Positions 40,011 to 50,009 of a DNA stretch of 64,000 bases are shown in pieces. Source of the DNA: Cordylochernes scorpioides (Eukaryota; Arthropoda; Arachnida; Pseudoscorpiones; Chernetidae). The translations under genes and the position numbers were made by a program. The stretch's first letter is position 1, and each line of letters opens with the position of its first letter. The stretch is taken from the NCBI GenBank assembly GCA_030710605.1, contig CP092870.1, positions 98,236,592 through 98,300,591 on the forward strand, given 5' to 3'. Below the pieces are notes generated by a model that worked only from the letters and a program-made list of their open reading frames with translations, was not told the DNA's origin and ran no database searches.

Positions 40011-40599
40011 AAATTCTTTATTTTCTCACTCTAATTTAATTTGTCAGAGGAGACACCGTCAGGATTTTGGGTTGCCGGGATTTTGACCCAGCTTTATGAT
40101 CCTCATCACAGAGCCCTGATTTCCCTGATGAAACCCCCGTAGATGGCGGACAATGCCTCATTATCATCGGTAAGTCATCTCCTTGCCTCCCACAACAATA
40201 AACCTCCCGAAACCGCCCAAACAATCAGAGTAAGAAAACAATAAGGACCGTAATACACCTCAATCTTTCTAAAAATATCTCTAATTGTGGTGATAGATGT
40301 CAGATTAGAATGAAAGAGGAAGTGCTCTGAAACAATTTTACCTTTTTTTTATTGTTTTCAATAAAACAATTTCCTACTGCCCTTACTTAAATGATAAAAC
40401 TACTGGTAGAATCTAGCTCATCAATAGTAAACCTTTACAGCGGTTTCGCCAGTTTAGTCTGTCAAAGCGTTTTAATATTATATATTGGGATGTTTTCTCT
40501 TTATTTTTGACGGAAATTTAGAGGAATTCTTGGTAGTTATTTGAATAACGTATGGCCAAATTATTTGGCGCACAGTATAAATATCAAATATTCTTTAAT
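40011..40599. other. Mixed stretch
   Basis: Contains the isolated inverted minisatellite unit (40057-40085), TGTAGATGGCGGACAATG-like sequence at 40138, and a diverged GAGGGC-type copy at 40370-40480 (CTACTGCCCTTACTTAAATG). No conserved frame. Confidence 0.4.
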
Positions 40600-40920
40600 A
40601 TAATTGCATAAAATTATAAACACAATATAACAATCAGCACAACTTAAACTGGCAAGCTTTCAATCGTTATCTCATCATCGTGTTTATAAATATTCAAATA
40701 TAATGTTTATGAAAAAAACTTTTCGCGATAAGTTTGTTTATTACAAAAACCGCGAGCTTTCGATCTTCAACGGGCAAAATTATATCTAAGAATGAACCCG
40801 TACACACCTACACTTAGATCTAATTTTGCCCGTTGAAGAACATGTGCTCGAAAACTCGCTGTTTTGGCGATAAACAAACTTATTGCGAAAGGTTGTTGGG
40901 TATTTTTGATTTTTTTATGA
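40600..40920. repeat. Cluster of decayed Penelope-like ends (P6/P7)
   Basis: Minus-strand P7-like end at 40650-40684 (GATTGAAAGCTTGCCAGTTT), then an inverted P6 pair: GAGCTTTCGATCTTCAACGG (40750, minus) and CCCGTTGAAGAACATGTGCT plus CGAAAACTCGC (40828, plus). Cores are CGTTGAAGA, not CTGANGA, so they look non-catalytic. Confidence 0.5.
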
Positions 40921-41939
40921 ACAGTATATTCAAATATTTACAAATATAAACAAACAAAACACAACAGCAAAAGCCTTTATTGAGGACCTCTCGTCCTATA
41001 AAGGATTCGCCAGTTTACAGAGTAAGAGAAGAGAACTAAGAATACAGAGAGAAACCTATAAGTAGTAGGTATAGTGTAGTATTTTCTACACTGTGACTAT
41101 ATACAACAGCAGCAACAAGTCTTTTACTGGAATCAAAGTCCCATACAGGATTCGTCATTCTAATCCTGACAAAGATTATTTGCATATAATTATTTACATC
41201 AATTAGATTATGTATATTGCCTCCCCTTCTCTTCAGCCGTCTTCCAAAATTTGAACAACGCAAAAGCTCCAGCTCTGTTTCTCACCACCTCATTCAACAG
41301 TAGCTCCAAAGAGAGTCCCCCAAGGCCTATTTCACTGAGGAGCACTTCTCGTATATTTACAAATATATACATAGCGTATTGATATTTGGGGGAAAAGAAA
41401 GCTAATTTGAAAAATAAAAAGCTGAATAGTTTCAAATTTTGAGTTGCATAGCATTGTTGTTGTAGGATTCTACGTTACAGCCACTGAACTGGCAATTGGC
41501 CGTCTCCTTGTTTTGGAGCAGATTCCCAGAAAGTTGTATAGTGACCTTCCAATATGCTTATATGGTAACTTTCTACAATCACTCGAACACGGTAATGTGA
41601 CGTGAAAAATATTGGAAGTTTCTGGCTTTATCAGTGGTGAACTCTTGTAGCGATTTCACTAATTAGAACGGTCTCATTATGTCTATTTGTAAATCAGAAA
41701 AATTTATATATTGGAGAGGGTAGTCAAACACTTATTTATTTATTTGAAAATAAATGGTATTTAGAGAAACAAAGTTTTAGGTATCAAAAACAAGAATAAG
41801 ATATGAACATTCAATGAAGAAAGAACAATATACTACTTGGTTCTCTTGTAAAACATCTAAACGAATTGTTTTAAATTAAATTACATAGTGATTTTGGAGT
41901 AATTTTGCATATTTAGAAAATAAAAGCAATTAAACAAGA
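40921..41939. other. AT-rich stretch with one coding-like patch
   Basis: Minus strand 41345-41215 reads EVLLSEIGLGGLSLELLLNE then VVRNRAGAFALFKFWKTAEE before a stop; GC-richer than the flanks and somewhat protein-like, but unrecognised. A weak GAGGGC-type fragment lies at 41545-41660. Confidence 0.3.
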
Positions 41940-42100
41940 ATGTTTATTTTGAACACAACAAACTTCTACTGTCCTTACTGCGATGAACGAATATTGGGAG
42001 GGCTTGGCTCATCAGTTCATCAACCTCCCAGCGGTTTCTTCAATTTAATCTACCAGACCACTTCTTAGAGCTCTAATACTGTATTGGACAATTCTAAATA
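41940..42100 (+). repeat. GAGGGC-type repeat
   Basis: AACTTCTACTGTCCTTACTG, ATTGGGAGGGCTTGGCTCAT, AATACTGTATTGGACAATTC; the middle is slightly degraded. Confidence 0.7.
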
Positions 42101-42479
42101 TAAATTCTGCACTGATATGCATATTGTCATAGTTTCTCGCATTAATCACTATACGCGCTTCGGGTTTTTAGTCCTATACATTGCAGTGTAGGTATCATTC
42201 TGGCTTTTTACATTTCCCCCTTTTCACATATGTGTTGTACAATGTGGTTTAAAATCGTAGATATTCACATGTGGCACACATAAAATGAAGGACGCGTATT
42301 TTGAGAAATGTCATAAAGAAGTTAATGATCATCGACATTATTTTGCAAGATGGAAAAAAACTGCCATTTGCATTAATTAATGGCTAATGAAGGAGAACAT
42401 AAATATGGATTTTAAACCTTTTTTAATGGTATTGATTCCACTCTGGATCTCTCCTCGAGTTGTGATAGGGTGGTGTGTA

Positions 42480-42595
42480 GAGAGGTGAAACTTGGTCGTC
42501 CTATATGTAAATAGGTAGCGTATGTAAATAGATAGCTTATGTAAATAGGTAGCGTATGTAAATAGATAGCTTATGTAAATAGGTAGCATATATAT
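42480..42595. repeat. About 19-bp tandem repeat, TATGTAAATAGRTAGC
   Basis: Six units of TATGTAAATAGGTAGCG / ATAGATAGCT; related units resume at 42836-42900 beyond the palindrome, so the palindrome appears inserted in this array. Confidence 0.75.
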
Positions 42596-42600
42596 ATATT

Positions 42601-42786
42601 TAAAAAATATGCATATATTGGATTTATAATTATTTTATTGTTCCAATATTTCGAGGGGCAACTCGCCTCTCTTTATCGAGGATGTTCTAGTAAAAACACA
42701 AACATCCTCGATAAAGAGAGGCGAGTTGCCCCTCGAAATATTGGAACAATAAAATAATTATAAATCCAATATATGCATCTTTTTAA
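42601..42786. repeat. Near-perfect palindrome, Penelope-like P5 pair
   Basis: Arms 42604-42686 and 42701-42785 match almost base for base (TGCATATATTGGATTTATAA, CCAATATTTCGAGGGGCAAC, TCGCCTCTCTTTATCGAGGA) around a 14-base centre. Each arm, read toward its outer end, gives ATAAAGAGAGGCGAGTTGCC then CCTCGAAATATT: a stem followed by GAAA. Confidence 0.88.
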
Positions 42787-43180
42787 AATATAATTTTAAT
42801 TATGGATTGCCAAATCTTCAATATATATATATATAGATGCCTTATGTAAATAGATTGCTTATGTAAATAGATAGCTTATATAAATGGTTGGCTTATGCAA
42901 TTAATGTGAGGTGTTATGTAGTTAGGTATATTTAAGTATATAGATTAGTTATATTGTAGCGCACCTTGAAATTTTAAATATAACAAAAAACGAAATGTAA
43001 ATTTACTTAATCTGTTTCAATGAAAAGTTTTCTAGTTGTGTCATTTATATGTCAAGGATCAATTCTAAAAAAGCGAGGCTTTATTCTTGTGCGGCTTTAA
43101 ATCTATATTTATTGTAAATACATATTCACAATGGAATTACATTCGTATAAGTAGATTAAAATATATGAAATATATAGGTA

Positions 43181-43345
43181 TACACTTGTGGATAGAACTT
43201 AAGGAAGTGAAAATCTTTGATGTCGCCGGTCGTCTTTTTTTTTTTTTTTGTTTCTAAGAAGACAGATGAAATTTTGTTCCCACTTGGTTATCTCGTGTGT
43301 CTTCAATAAAGGTCACTGTGTATTAAATATCTTTCAATCCCGATA
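43181..43345 (-). mobile_element. CACTCATGG-type MITE, truncated
   Basis: Left ACACTTGTGGATAGAACTTA; CACTTGGTTATCTCGTGTGT; the right inverted end is missing, replaced at about 43345 by the P1 Penelope-like end. Confidence 0.65.
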
Positions 43346-43354
43346 TACTTGGTA

Positions 43355-43399
43355 GCTGCATACCATGGTTTTGGGCTATGGCCCTCATCAGTACAGGGG
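43355..43399 (-). ncRNA. Hammerhead motif, family P1, GAAA changed to AAAA
   Basis: Minus strand: stem I CTGTA with TGCAG (one wobble), core CTGATGA (43391-43385), perfect stem II GGGC-CATA-GCCC, then AAAA where GAAA is required, palindromic ACCATGGT stem III and A as cleavage base. The single G-to-A change would abolish cleavage. Confidence 0.68.
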
Positions 43400-44017
43400 G
43401 CAGCATCGAGTTCATAACCTCTACGAGAAGAGTTATAAAATCGGTTTGAATTTACCAAATGTGGCTGAATGTTTATCATTGCTAGTAAATTGGTGGCTTG
43501 TCCTGACTGCTCTCGTGAGTATTTTAGATTGGAGAGCGGTCATATGAGGGGACAGCATATGAACTTTTTATTTTTTATATCAAAACCTGACTTTTTTCTA
43601 TTTTTTTTTCTTTTTCACATACACACACACACATACACACATATATATATATATATATTATATAATCTAAAATACAAATATTTTATTTTTTTTTTTAAAC
43701 ATATATTTTATTTTTTCATTCATTGACTGTTCTGCATTTTTGACCATATATTCAAAAAAATATCACTTTTAATTATTATTGTTGTAAATATGTATATTTA
43801 ACCCTACCTATCTTTTATTCACGATTATAGAATTCATTATATAAATTCTATATTCCTGTGATATAAATAATTTTATATGTATATTTTACTTCAAGATATT
43901 CAAAATAAAAATCTGCTTGAAAGGTAAATAATTATTTTTATTTTTCCACGACTGCACCTCTTTTCAACAATCAAACACACAAAAATTTTCTAATCTATAA
44001 CATATATATATATATAT
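43400..44017. other. AT-rich stretch with CA/TA simple repeats
   Basis: (CA)n and (TA)n at 43617-43665 and long T-runs. No gene seen. Confidence 0.4.
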
Positions 44018-44165
44018 AAAGACATATATTGGATCAAAATATCATTTATTTTACAAATATTTCAGTTGGCTGAACGCCAACCTTTATCAAGGTATTATAA
44101 CATTTTAAAGTGTCAAAATCCAATATATGCCTTTTTATTTAAAGATTTATTTATGGATTGCTCTA
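44018..44165. repeat. Imperfect palindrome, Penelope-like P5
   Basis: ACATATATTGGATCAAAATA at the left against CAAAATCCAATATATGCCTT at the right; centre with TTCAGTTGGCTGAACGCCAA. The minus strand gives TTGATAAAGGTTGGCGTTCA then GCCAACTGAAATATT, a stem followed by GAAA. Confidence 0.65.
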
Positions 44166-44654
44166 TTTTCAAATATCTATATATATATATATATTATTCA
44201 GTGAGTAAGGCCACAAGTTGGAGATAACAACCGCCACGTCCAGTTCCTGGCTCAGTTGTGAAAATGACACAGCACATTCTTATGTTGGCTCAAATCACTT
44301 GTTTGCTTTGTTTTTTTTTTAATTCTTTCTAGTTGTTTTAATAACAATTCTCTCTCCAAGATTAATCTTAAATTTCACTTAAAATATTAACAAAAATCCT
44401 TTTTATCATTATTTGATTTAAAATATTATATTTTTTCGTTGCACGATCACAGGAGATGTCTTAATTTATCTACCTGATCCCAGTACAATTTCACTTTTGT
44501 ACTGTTTCTTTCACACATATTTACATATTAAAAACAAATAAGGCCTATACTAACCAGGAGCACATGTGCTTTTTATTTTTTCCCCACATATTTATATATT
44601 TAAATTTGAAAAAGGAACAATAAAATTCAGTAAAGAGTTTCTTTTAATTTTTTT

Positions 44655-44770
44655 TTTTTTTGCAATTTTTGGAGCAAATTTTCTGCTCTTCAACGGGCAA
44701 ACACTTCTATGTACAATATAATATGTACAATAATAATTTGCTCGAAAGCTTGCAAAAAAAAAAAACTATT
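44655..44770. repeat. Inverted pair of decayed P6 ends
   Basis: TGCAATTTTTGGAGCAAATT, TTCTGCTCTTCAACGGGCAA on the left against ATTTGCTCGAAAGCTTGCAA on the right. Core GTTGAAGAG is not canonical. Confidence 0.45.
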
Positions 44771-45442
44771 AACCTGAATTTCATTGTTCCTTTTTCAAAT
44801 AATTTCTAGATAACTATTGTTCACATAAAATATATTTAAATACTAAAATCAAATATTTAAAAAAATCGATTTTGTGCTTCTATATTTATAACCCAGGTTC
44901 CTGGAGCGGAGAACGCCAACTACCCATTTTGTGCTTTAAAAAAAAAGTTTCCTAACGAAGTTATGCATACAGTTAAAATAACAGATTTCAAACCGTGATT
45001 ACATTCCTTTTAAAATTTACTGATTTTTTTTTCAATCTAAAAAAACTACAGACAATTTCTATCGTTTGATAAAGTCTCATTTATTACGCAACAAGGCCAT
45101 CTCTCTCAGTAAAAAACAATTATTACATCCAAAAAAAGCTCTCCATATCTGCATATCTGTAGGGCTATGTAACCATGGTTACCACCTAGTTATAATTTAA
45201 TTATTGGATTCAATCAATAGTTTGTCTCGCTCGTCTGTCGTTAGGCAACTGTGTAACTATTCTAATAAGGTTTAACTATTTTATAATAGTTAAGGAGGGA
45301 AAAAAGCTACCTCTCCTGTGGTGATTGTGAAACTAAACATTGCTGATGGCGTGCACCATCTATCGGAATAAATATTAATAAAGTGAGATGATTTATATTA
45401 TTAATAGAAGAACAAAATCGTGAGACGGAGAGTTTATTGTAA

Positions 45443-45782
45443 TGTTTTATTTATTTATTTATACGAGCTTTCGAGAATTTCTCACTTTTTCAACAGGAAT
45501 TAAAAATAAGAATGTATAAGAGAATAAATTGTTGTATTTTATTTGTTTGAACTTTCGAGCATTTCTCACTTTTTCAACAGGAATAAAAATAATAACTTAT
45601 AAGAGAATAAATTGTTGTATTTTATTTTTACGAGTTTTCGAGAATTTCTCACTTTCAACAGGAATAAAAATAAGAACGTATAAGAGATAAGAATGAATAT
45701 AAGATAATTAATTGTTATATTTTATTTACACGAGCTATCGAGCATTTCTGCCCTTCAACAGGAATAAAAATATAAGAACGTT
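45443..45782 (-). repeat. Tandem array of about 84-bp hammerhead-like units (P6), four copies
   Basis: Unit contains, on the minus strand, CCTGTTGAAAAAGTGAGAAA, TTCTCGAAAGCTCGTA and TTATTCTCTTATACATTC. The TCGAG landmark occurs at 45471, 45555, 45638 and 45738. Each unit has the order CTGTTGA - stem - GAAA - palindromic AGCT - C, i.e. a hammerhead-like layout with A6 replaced by U. A reversed single unit lies at 46016-46095. Confidence 0.7.
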
Positions 45783-45783
45783 A

Positions 45784-45973
45784 AAATTTTACACAAATAA
45801 ATTTACTGGCAATGCGTTTCTTTTTTTTAAATCTCTACAGACCTTACTGCCTTGATATGATTTAATGATATAATGATATAATCATTAAATCATATCAAGG
45901 CAGTAAGGTCTGTAGAGATTAAAAAAAAAAAAAAAGAAACGCATTGCCAGTAAATTTATTTGTGTAAAATTTT
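45784..45973. repeat. Long palindrome, TTACTGGCAATG type
   Basis: Arms 45784-45868 and 45881-45973 (ACAAATAAATTTACTGGCAA, CTCTACAGACCTTACTGCCT, TGATATGATTTAATGAT) with a 12-base centre; followed by ACGATAGAGGGCAATA. Same family as 17844-18003 with different centre. Confidence 0.85.
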
Positions 45974-46095
45974 AACGATAGAGGGCAATAAAATTTAATT
46001 TACTAATATAAGAACGTATTTATTTATTCTCTTATATACCTTCTTATTATTATTCCTGTTTAAATTGAGAAATTCTCGAAAGCTCTTACAAATGC

Positions 46096-46449
46096 AAATT
46101 TAAAAAAATTATTTCAAGAAACTCTTCGCTTCACGATTATGTTCTTTTGATAATAAATTGCTCCAGGTGGTTATTAAATTTATGCGATGTTGATTTATTT
46201 TTATATTTTTCCGAATATTTTCTTGATAAATTAAGCTATTTAATCCGATAGATGGCACACACAATCAGTAACGTTCGATTACATGATATGAAGCTTTTTT
46301 TTCTCTATTTTTCAGTTTGATAGGTTATAATCGTTTGTTTTTAAATATAAAAAAATCTATTTGTTATGTAACGTCAATTATAATGTAGTGATTTAATAAA
46401 TGGTATATATCAGTAATTGGTTATCTTTTTAAATGTCAGTAATTCAAAA
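46096..46449. other. AT-rich stretch
   Basis: Includes CCGATAGATGGCACACAC at 46246, a form of the recurring motif. No gene seen. Confidence 0.35.
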
Positions 46450-46554
46450 ATGAGATTGGTATCAGGCCGGGTCTTGTCAAAAGTTAACCTGGCGGTTGTT
46501 TCGGCTCTTGGCTTGACAACTCTACCAATCTACTTAGACCTTGTATGGAGTTAA
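46450..46554 (+). CDS. Possible 34-residue micropeptide or first exon
   Basis: ATG AGA... encodes MRLVSGRVLSKVNLAVVSAL then GLTTLPIYLDLVWS and a TAA. It has a basic N terminus and one hydrophobic stretch (about residues 13-29), the layout of small mitochondrial or ER single-span proteins. Local codon use is more balanced than in its AT-rich flanks. A GTATGG at 46542 could be a splice donor, making it a first coding exon. I do not recognise the family; chance cannot be excluded. Confidence 0.35.
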   Translation: MRLVSGRVLSKVNLAVVSALGLTTLPIYLDLVWS

Positions 46555-47196
46555 AAGGAGAAAACAAGGAATTTTGGAAATAAATTAAAATTTAATCTTT
46601 ATATTTATAATTTGAATTCTTGATGTGTGTGTGTGTGTAACAAATGTGTAATGTGTATTTAATTGTGATCAGGTATGAAATACTGATATGAAGTTTTGAT
46701 AATTTGTCGAATGACTTTGTAAATCTAATTTGTTTTCTCATTGATTCGTTTTTTTTAATTGTCTTTTTTTTTTAATATAGAATTTTATACGAATAAAAAA
46801 ATCTGTAAAATAAAATTAACGTTAATATTTAAGTGAGTTATTTTTAACTTTTTCTCTAAGCGTATTGCTCCATCAAATTTGGGATTTTGTATGGAACTAA
46901 ATGGAAATGTAAAAAATAAGGGAAATTTGGGAATAAAATTTTAAAAAATAAAATAAAATGTATACTCATTGACTGAACTTCAGAAAATAAAAAGGCTTTA
47001 AGGTCGCCGGTCTTTTTTTTTTTGAAGGAGATGGAGGAAAATTTGTTTACTCTCGTTTGTCTTAAATAAAGGTCACTTTGTATCAAATGTCTTTCAGAAT
47101 TATTGTCTTAATCCCGATTTTGACGAGAGATGTGACCTTTGCTTTTTATAGATCAACTTCCTCCCGGCAAAATTTCCATCATATTGTATCGAAGTA

Positions 47197-48519
47197 CGAG
47201 GTATGTTCAAAAGGTATCGCGACTTTTGAATTTTCGCGGGTTACGTATATTCGAATTTCGATCTTTTTGTGGCTTTATGTTGGTACTCATGTCTCTCACT
47301 TATGCCGACAAGCTCGGCCATTTTTAATGTTCACTTAATTGTTGACAGCTGCTTTGCTTGCAGGTGTTTTGGATCGTCTTCGATTTTTACCTATTAAAAA
47401 AAAATGGATCAAAGAACCTGTATCAAATTTTGTGTGAAAAACGAAATTAAGTGCGCGGATGCATTCCGAATGTTGACTGTGGCATACGGAGAAGCTACCT
47501 TGGACCGAAGCAACGTTTATCGGTGGTACAAAATGTTCTCAGAAGGCCGAGAAGATGTGAACGACGAAGAGCGTGCCGGACGCCCGAGCACTTCAACAAC
47601 AGACGAAAAATTAATTAAGTGGAGAAAATGATATTGGCCAATCGTCGAATCACCGTTAGAGAAGTTGCTGAGGACCTAAACATATCGATTGGCTCGTGCC
47701 ATTCGATTTTTATCAATGATTTGGGCATGAGACGGGTCGCCGCGAAATTCGTACCAAAATTGCTCAATTGCGACCAAAAACAGCATCGCATGAACATTGC
47801 TAATGAGATGTTGGACTCTGTCCGCGACGACCCAAATTTGCTCCAGAGGGTCATAACTGGTGACGAAGCGTGGGTTTATGGTTATGACGTGGAAACCAAA
47901 GCTCAATCATCTCAATGGAAGCTGCCGCACGAACCAAGACCGAAAAAAGCGCGCCAAGTTCGGTCGAATGTGAAAGGTTTGCTGACAGTTTTCTTCGATT
48001 GCAGGGGCGTGGTGCATCATGAGTTCTTGCCACAGGGTAGAACGGTCAATAAGGAATATTACCTGCAAGTTATGCGCAATTTGCGCGAAGCAATCCGCCA
48101 GAAACGCCCGGATTTGTGGAAGAACAAAAATTGGCTTTTGCACCACGATAACGCCCCTGCTCACACATCGTTGCTTGTGCGCGACTTTTTGGCCAAAAAC
48201 AACACACTAGTGATGCCGCAACTACCGTATTCCCCAGATCTGCCCCCCTGTGACTTTTTCTTGTTCCCTAAACTGAAGAGGCCCATGAAAGGACGACGTT
48301 ACGCTACGCTTGACGAGATAAAGACGGTATCGAAGGAGGAGCTGAAAAAGATTTTTAAAAATGATTTTTTGAAGTGCTTCGAAGATTGGAAAAAACCGTT
48401 GGCACAAGTGTATAATATCTCATGGGGATTACTTTGAAGGGGACAAAATAGGTATTCATGAATAAATAAATAATTTTTGAAAAAACACAAAAGTCGCGAT
48501 AATTTTTTAACACACCTCG
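47197..48519 (+). mobile_element. Full-length mariner transposon, 1.3 kb
   Basis: Flanked by TA (47195-47196, 48520-48521). Inverted ends: left CGAGGTATGTTCAAAAGGTA, right (reverse complement) CGAGGTGTGTTAAAAAATTA, both continuing to TCGCGACTTTTG. It is inserted in the body of a P1 Penelope-like copy (CCTCCCGGCAAAATTTCCAT just upstream). Contains one transposase gene with two frame changes. Confidence 0.93.
47404..48465 (+). pseudogene. mariner transposase, two frameshifts
   Basis: Starts MDQRTCIKFCVKNEIKCADA with the paired-type HTH (FRMLTVAYGEATLDRSNVYR, WYKMFSEG) in 47404-47631; a one-base frame change near 47610 is followed by EKMILANRRITVREVAEDLN and the rest to 48437. The DD34D triad is intact: D in ITGDEAWVYG, D in LHHDNAPAH, D in SPDLPPCDFFLF, with 34 residues between the last two. 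A second frame change near 48395 (an extra C after AAAAAA) diverts the C terminus; the expected ending HKCIISHGDYFEGDKIGIHE lies in the other frame and stops at 48463-48465. Length in total matches family members of about 350 residues. Only two lesions suggest recent activity or sequencing errors. Confidence 0.93.
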
Positions 48520-48629
48520 TATTTATATTTTACACTAGTATTAACAGAGTATCATTTTTTATGTTTATATTTTACTACTCTGTAAACTTCCCTCATTCCT
48601 TATCTTTTGTTTATCACTCATAGTTTGTT

Positions 48630-48700
48630 CTTGCCTGAAATAAATTGTTGTCTCATCCCGAAGTTGGTCTTCCCTAATTTTCCACGTAGCAATATTTTGT
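48630..48700 (+). repeat. LTR family 2 end fragment
   Basis: GAAATAAATTGTTGTCTCAT, CCCGAAGTTGGTCTTCCCTA and ATTTTCCACGTA correspond to the LTR 3' end in plus orientation, about 15% diverged. Confidence 0.5.
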
Positions 48701-48800
48701 CCATAGATTTGGCCCAGCCACTCTACCAGATAAACATCTCTTCGGCAGATTGTCAAGATTTGATTTGATCCCTTGTTGATCTCATGGAATAAAGTCCGCC

Positions 48801-48846
48801 CTAGACTGACGAGGGCCATTAGCCCGAAACCATGGTCTCCAAGTGG
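48801..48846 (+). ncRNA. Hammerhead ribozyme motif, family P1, best core
   Basis: CTGACGA (48806-48812) is followed directly by a perfect stem II GGGC-CATTA-GCCC (48813-48825), GAAA (48826-48829), an eight-base palindromic stem III ACCATGGT (48829-48836) and C (48837), the expected cleavage base. Stem I is weak: AG before the core pairs with TC after the cleavage site, and beyond that pairing is patchy. A palindromic stem III favours a dimeric hammerhead as described for other short-stem-III types. Confidence 0.75.
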
Positions 48847-49026
48847 ATATTTCTCAGTATTCCAAAAGCTGGTGTTGTGGCTTTGTCACCAATTTGAGGC
48901 CACTAGTTTACGGAGACAGTCAATAAATGGCGTCTAGTTTTGAAGTTTATTTTGACAGTAAAGACAACCTTTGCTTTGTTTCTATCAATTCCCTCGCGAC
49001 AAAATTTCCATCTATACTGTTAATGC
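48847..49026 (+). repeat. P1 Penelope-like body downstream of the hammerhead
   Basis: AAAGCTGGTGTTGTGGCTTT, GTCACCAATTTGAGGCCACT and CGCGACAAAATTTCCATC match one arm of 33970-34220 and 63250-63395. Confidence 0.7.
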
Positions 49027-49041
49027 TATTATGACGGTGCA

Positions 49042-49232
49042 CTAGCGCGCCATCTGTTATCAAATTACGAAACTATTTTAGACGCATAATATTCTTTTTG
49101 AAATAAAACAATTTCTACTGCCCTTACTGCAATGGAAAAATTAAAGGGAGGGCCTGACTCATCAGTGGTGAACCCTCCCAGCTGCTTTTATTTTAAAAGA
49201 ATATTACGCGTCTAAAATAGTTTCGTAATTTG
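49042..49232. mobile_element. Foldback MITE of the GAGGGC type
   Basis: Inverted ends of about 55 bases (CAAATTACGAAACTATTTTA, GACGCATAATATTCTTTTTG against CAAAAGAATATTACGCGTCT-like right arm) flank a GAGGGC core (AAAGGGAGGGCCTGACTCAT). CTATTATGACGG occurs directly on both sides, at 49027-49038 and 49235-49246. The left part includes GCGCGCCATCTGTTATC, a form of the recurring motif. Confidence 0.78.
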
Positions 49233-49430
49233 ACTATTATGACGGATTGAAAACAGCATTTCCCCCATATTTCACAGAGAGACAACTCTGTGTGTGACCT
49301 TGGTTTATCATCATCATCATGGGGAGTTATCTAGGTTACAGATAATGGGGGTAGATAATTGTGGGTGGTCCCAATGTCACTCTAGCTACTGGAAACTACC
49401 TTATATCTATCTACACGTAACTTCTCAATA

Positions 49431-49767
49431 TGACATTTCAAAATTATCCCGCATGTGTTTCTTTTAAACGAAAAATCGAAATTTATGTTTAAAGAGAAAC
49501 AAGGATTATTTCTAACCCTAGGGATGAAGTATGAAAGGATGAATTGTGAAGAGCAATGATAAACGTAAAAATAAAAGTGTCCACAAAGTGAACACTGTGG
49601 GTTCGATTCCCATCCCTGGACACTTTTTTTTTCTGTTTATCATTACTCTTCACAATTCATCCTTTCATACTTCATCCCAAAGGTTAGAAATAACCCTTGT
49701 TTCTCCTTTAAAATAAATTTCGATTTTTCGTTTGAAAGAAACACATGCGGAATCATTTTCAAATGTC
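49431..49767. repeat. Inverted repeat, 134-bp arms, tRNA-like stem in the loop
   Basis: Arms 49431-49565 and 49636-49767 share GCATGTGTTTCTTTTAAACG, AGAGAAACAAGGATTATTTC and GATGAATTGTGAAGAGCAAT in opposite orientation. The 70-base loop holds the tRNA-like sequence at 49577-49623. Confidence 0.85.
49577..49623 (+). ncRNA. Minimal tRNA-like stem with Pol III terminator
   Basis: GTGTCCA (49577-49583) pairs perfectly with TGGACAC (49617-49623) like an acceptor stem. Inside are a four-pair hairpin AGTG-AA-CACT and a five-pair T-arm GTGGG-TTCGATT-CCCAT with a B-box GGTTCGATTCC. Nine T follow at 49624. There is no D-arm or anticodon arm, so it cannot decode; it is probably a deleted tRNA or tRNA-derived SINE head. 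Confidence 0.6.
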
Positions 49768-50009
49768 GTTTTACAATCATAAGCCGCATTATATTGTATT
49801 ATAAACTTCTAAATATACACGTAGACCTTGTAGATCACCTGTGTCTGAATACAGTTTTATTGTCCAGGTAGTCAGTGACATATGTACGCTCCATTAACTT
49901 ACTGTGCGCTGGTGTTTCAATTAAAATTGTGACGTGTTTCTTTTTTTTTTTCTAAAACGTTATGAAAAGATCGTAACTAAAAAACGTCGTTTAAAGTTAA
50001 TATGTACAT

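Noticed and set aside
45443-45782. CRISPR-like array
   Set aside because: Units of 84-100 bp are near-identical throughout with no short repeat/unique spacer alternation, and the context is animal repeat DNA.
47615-48164. Minus-strand open frames inside the mariner element
   Set aside because: Shadows of the transposase coding sequence.
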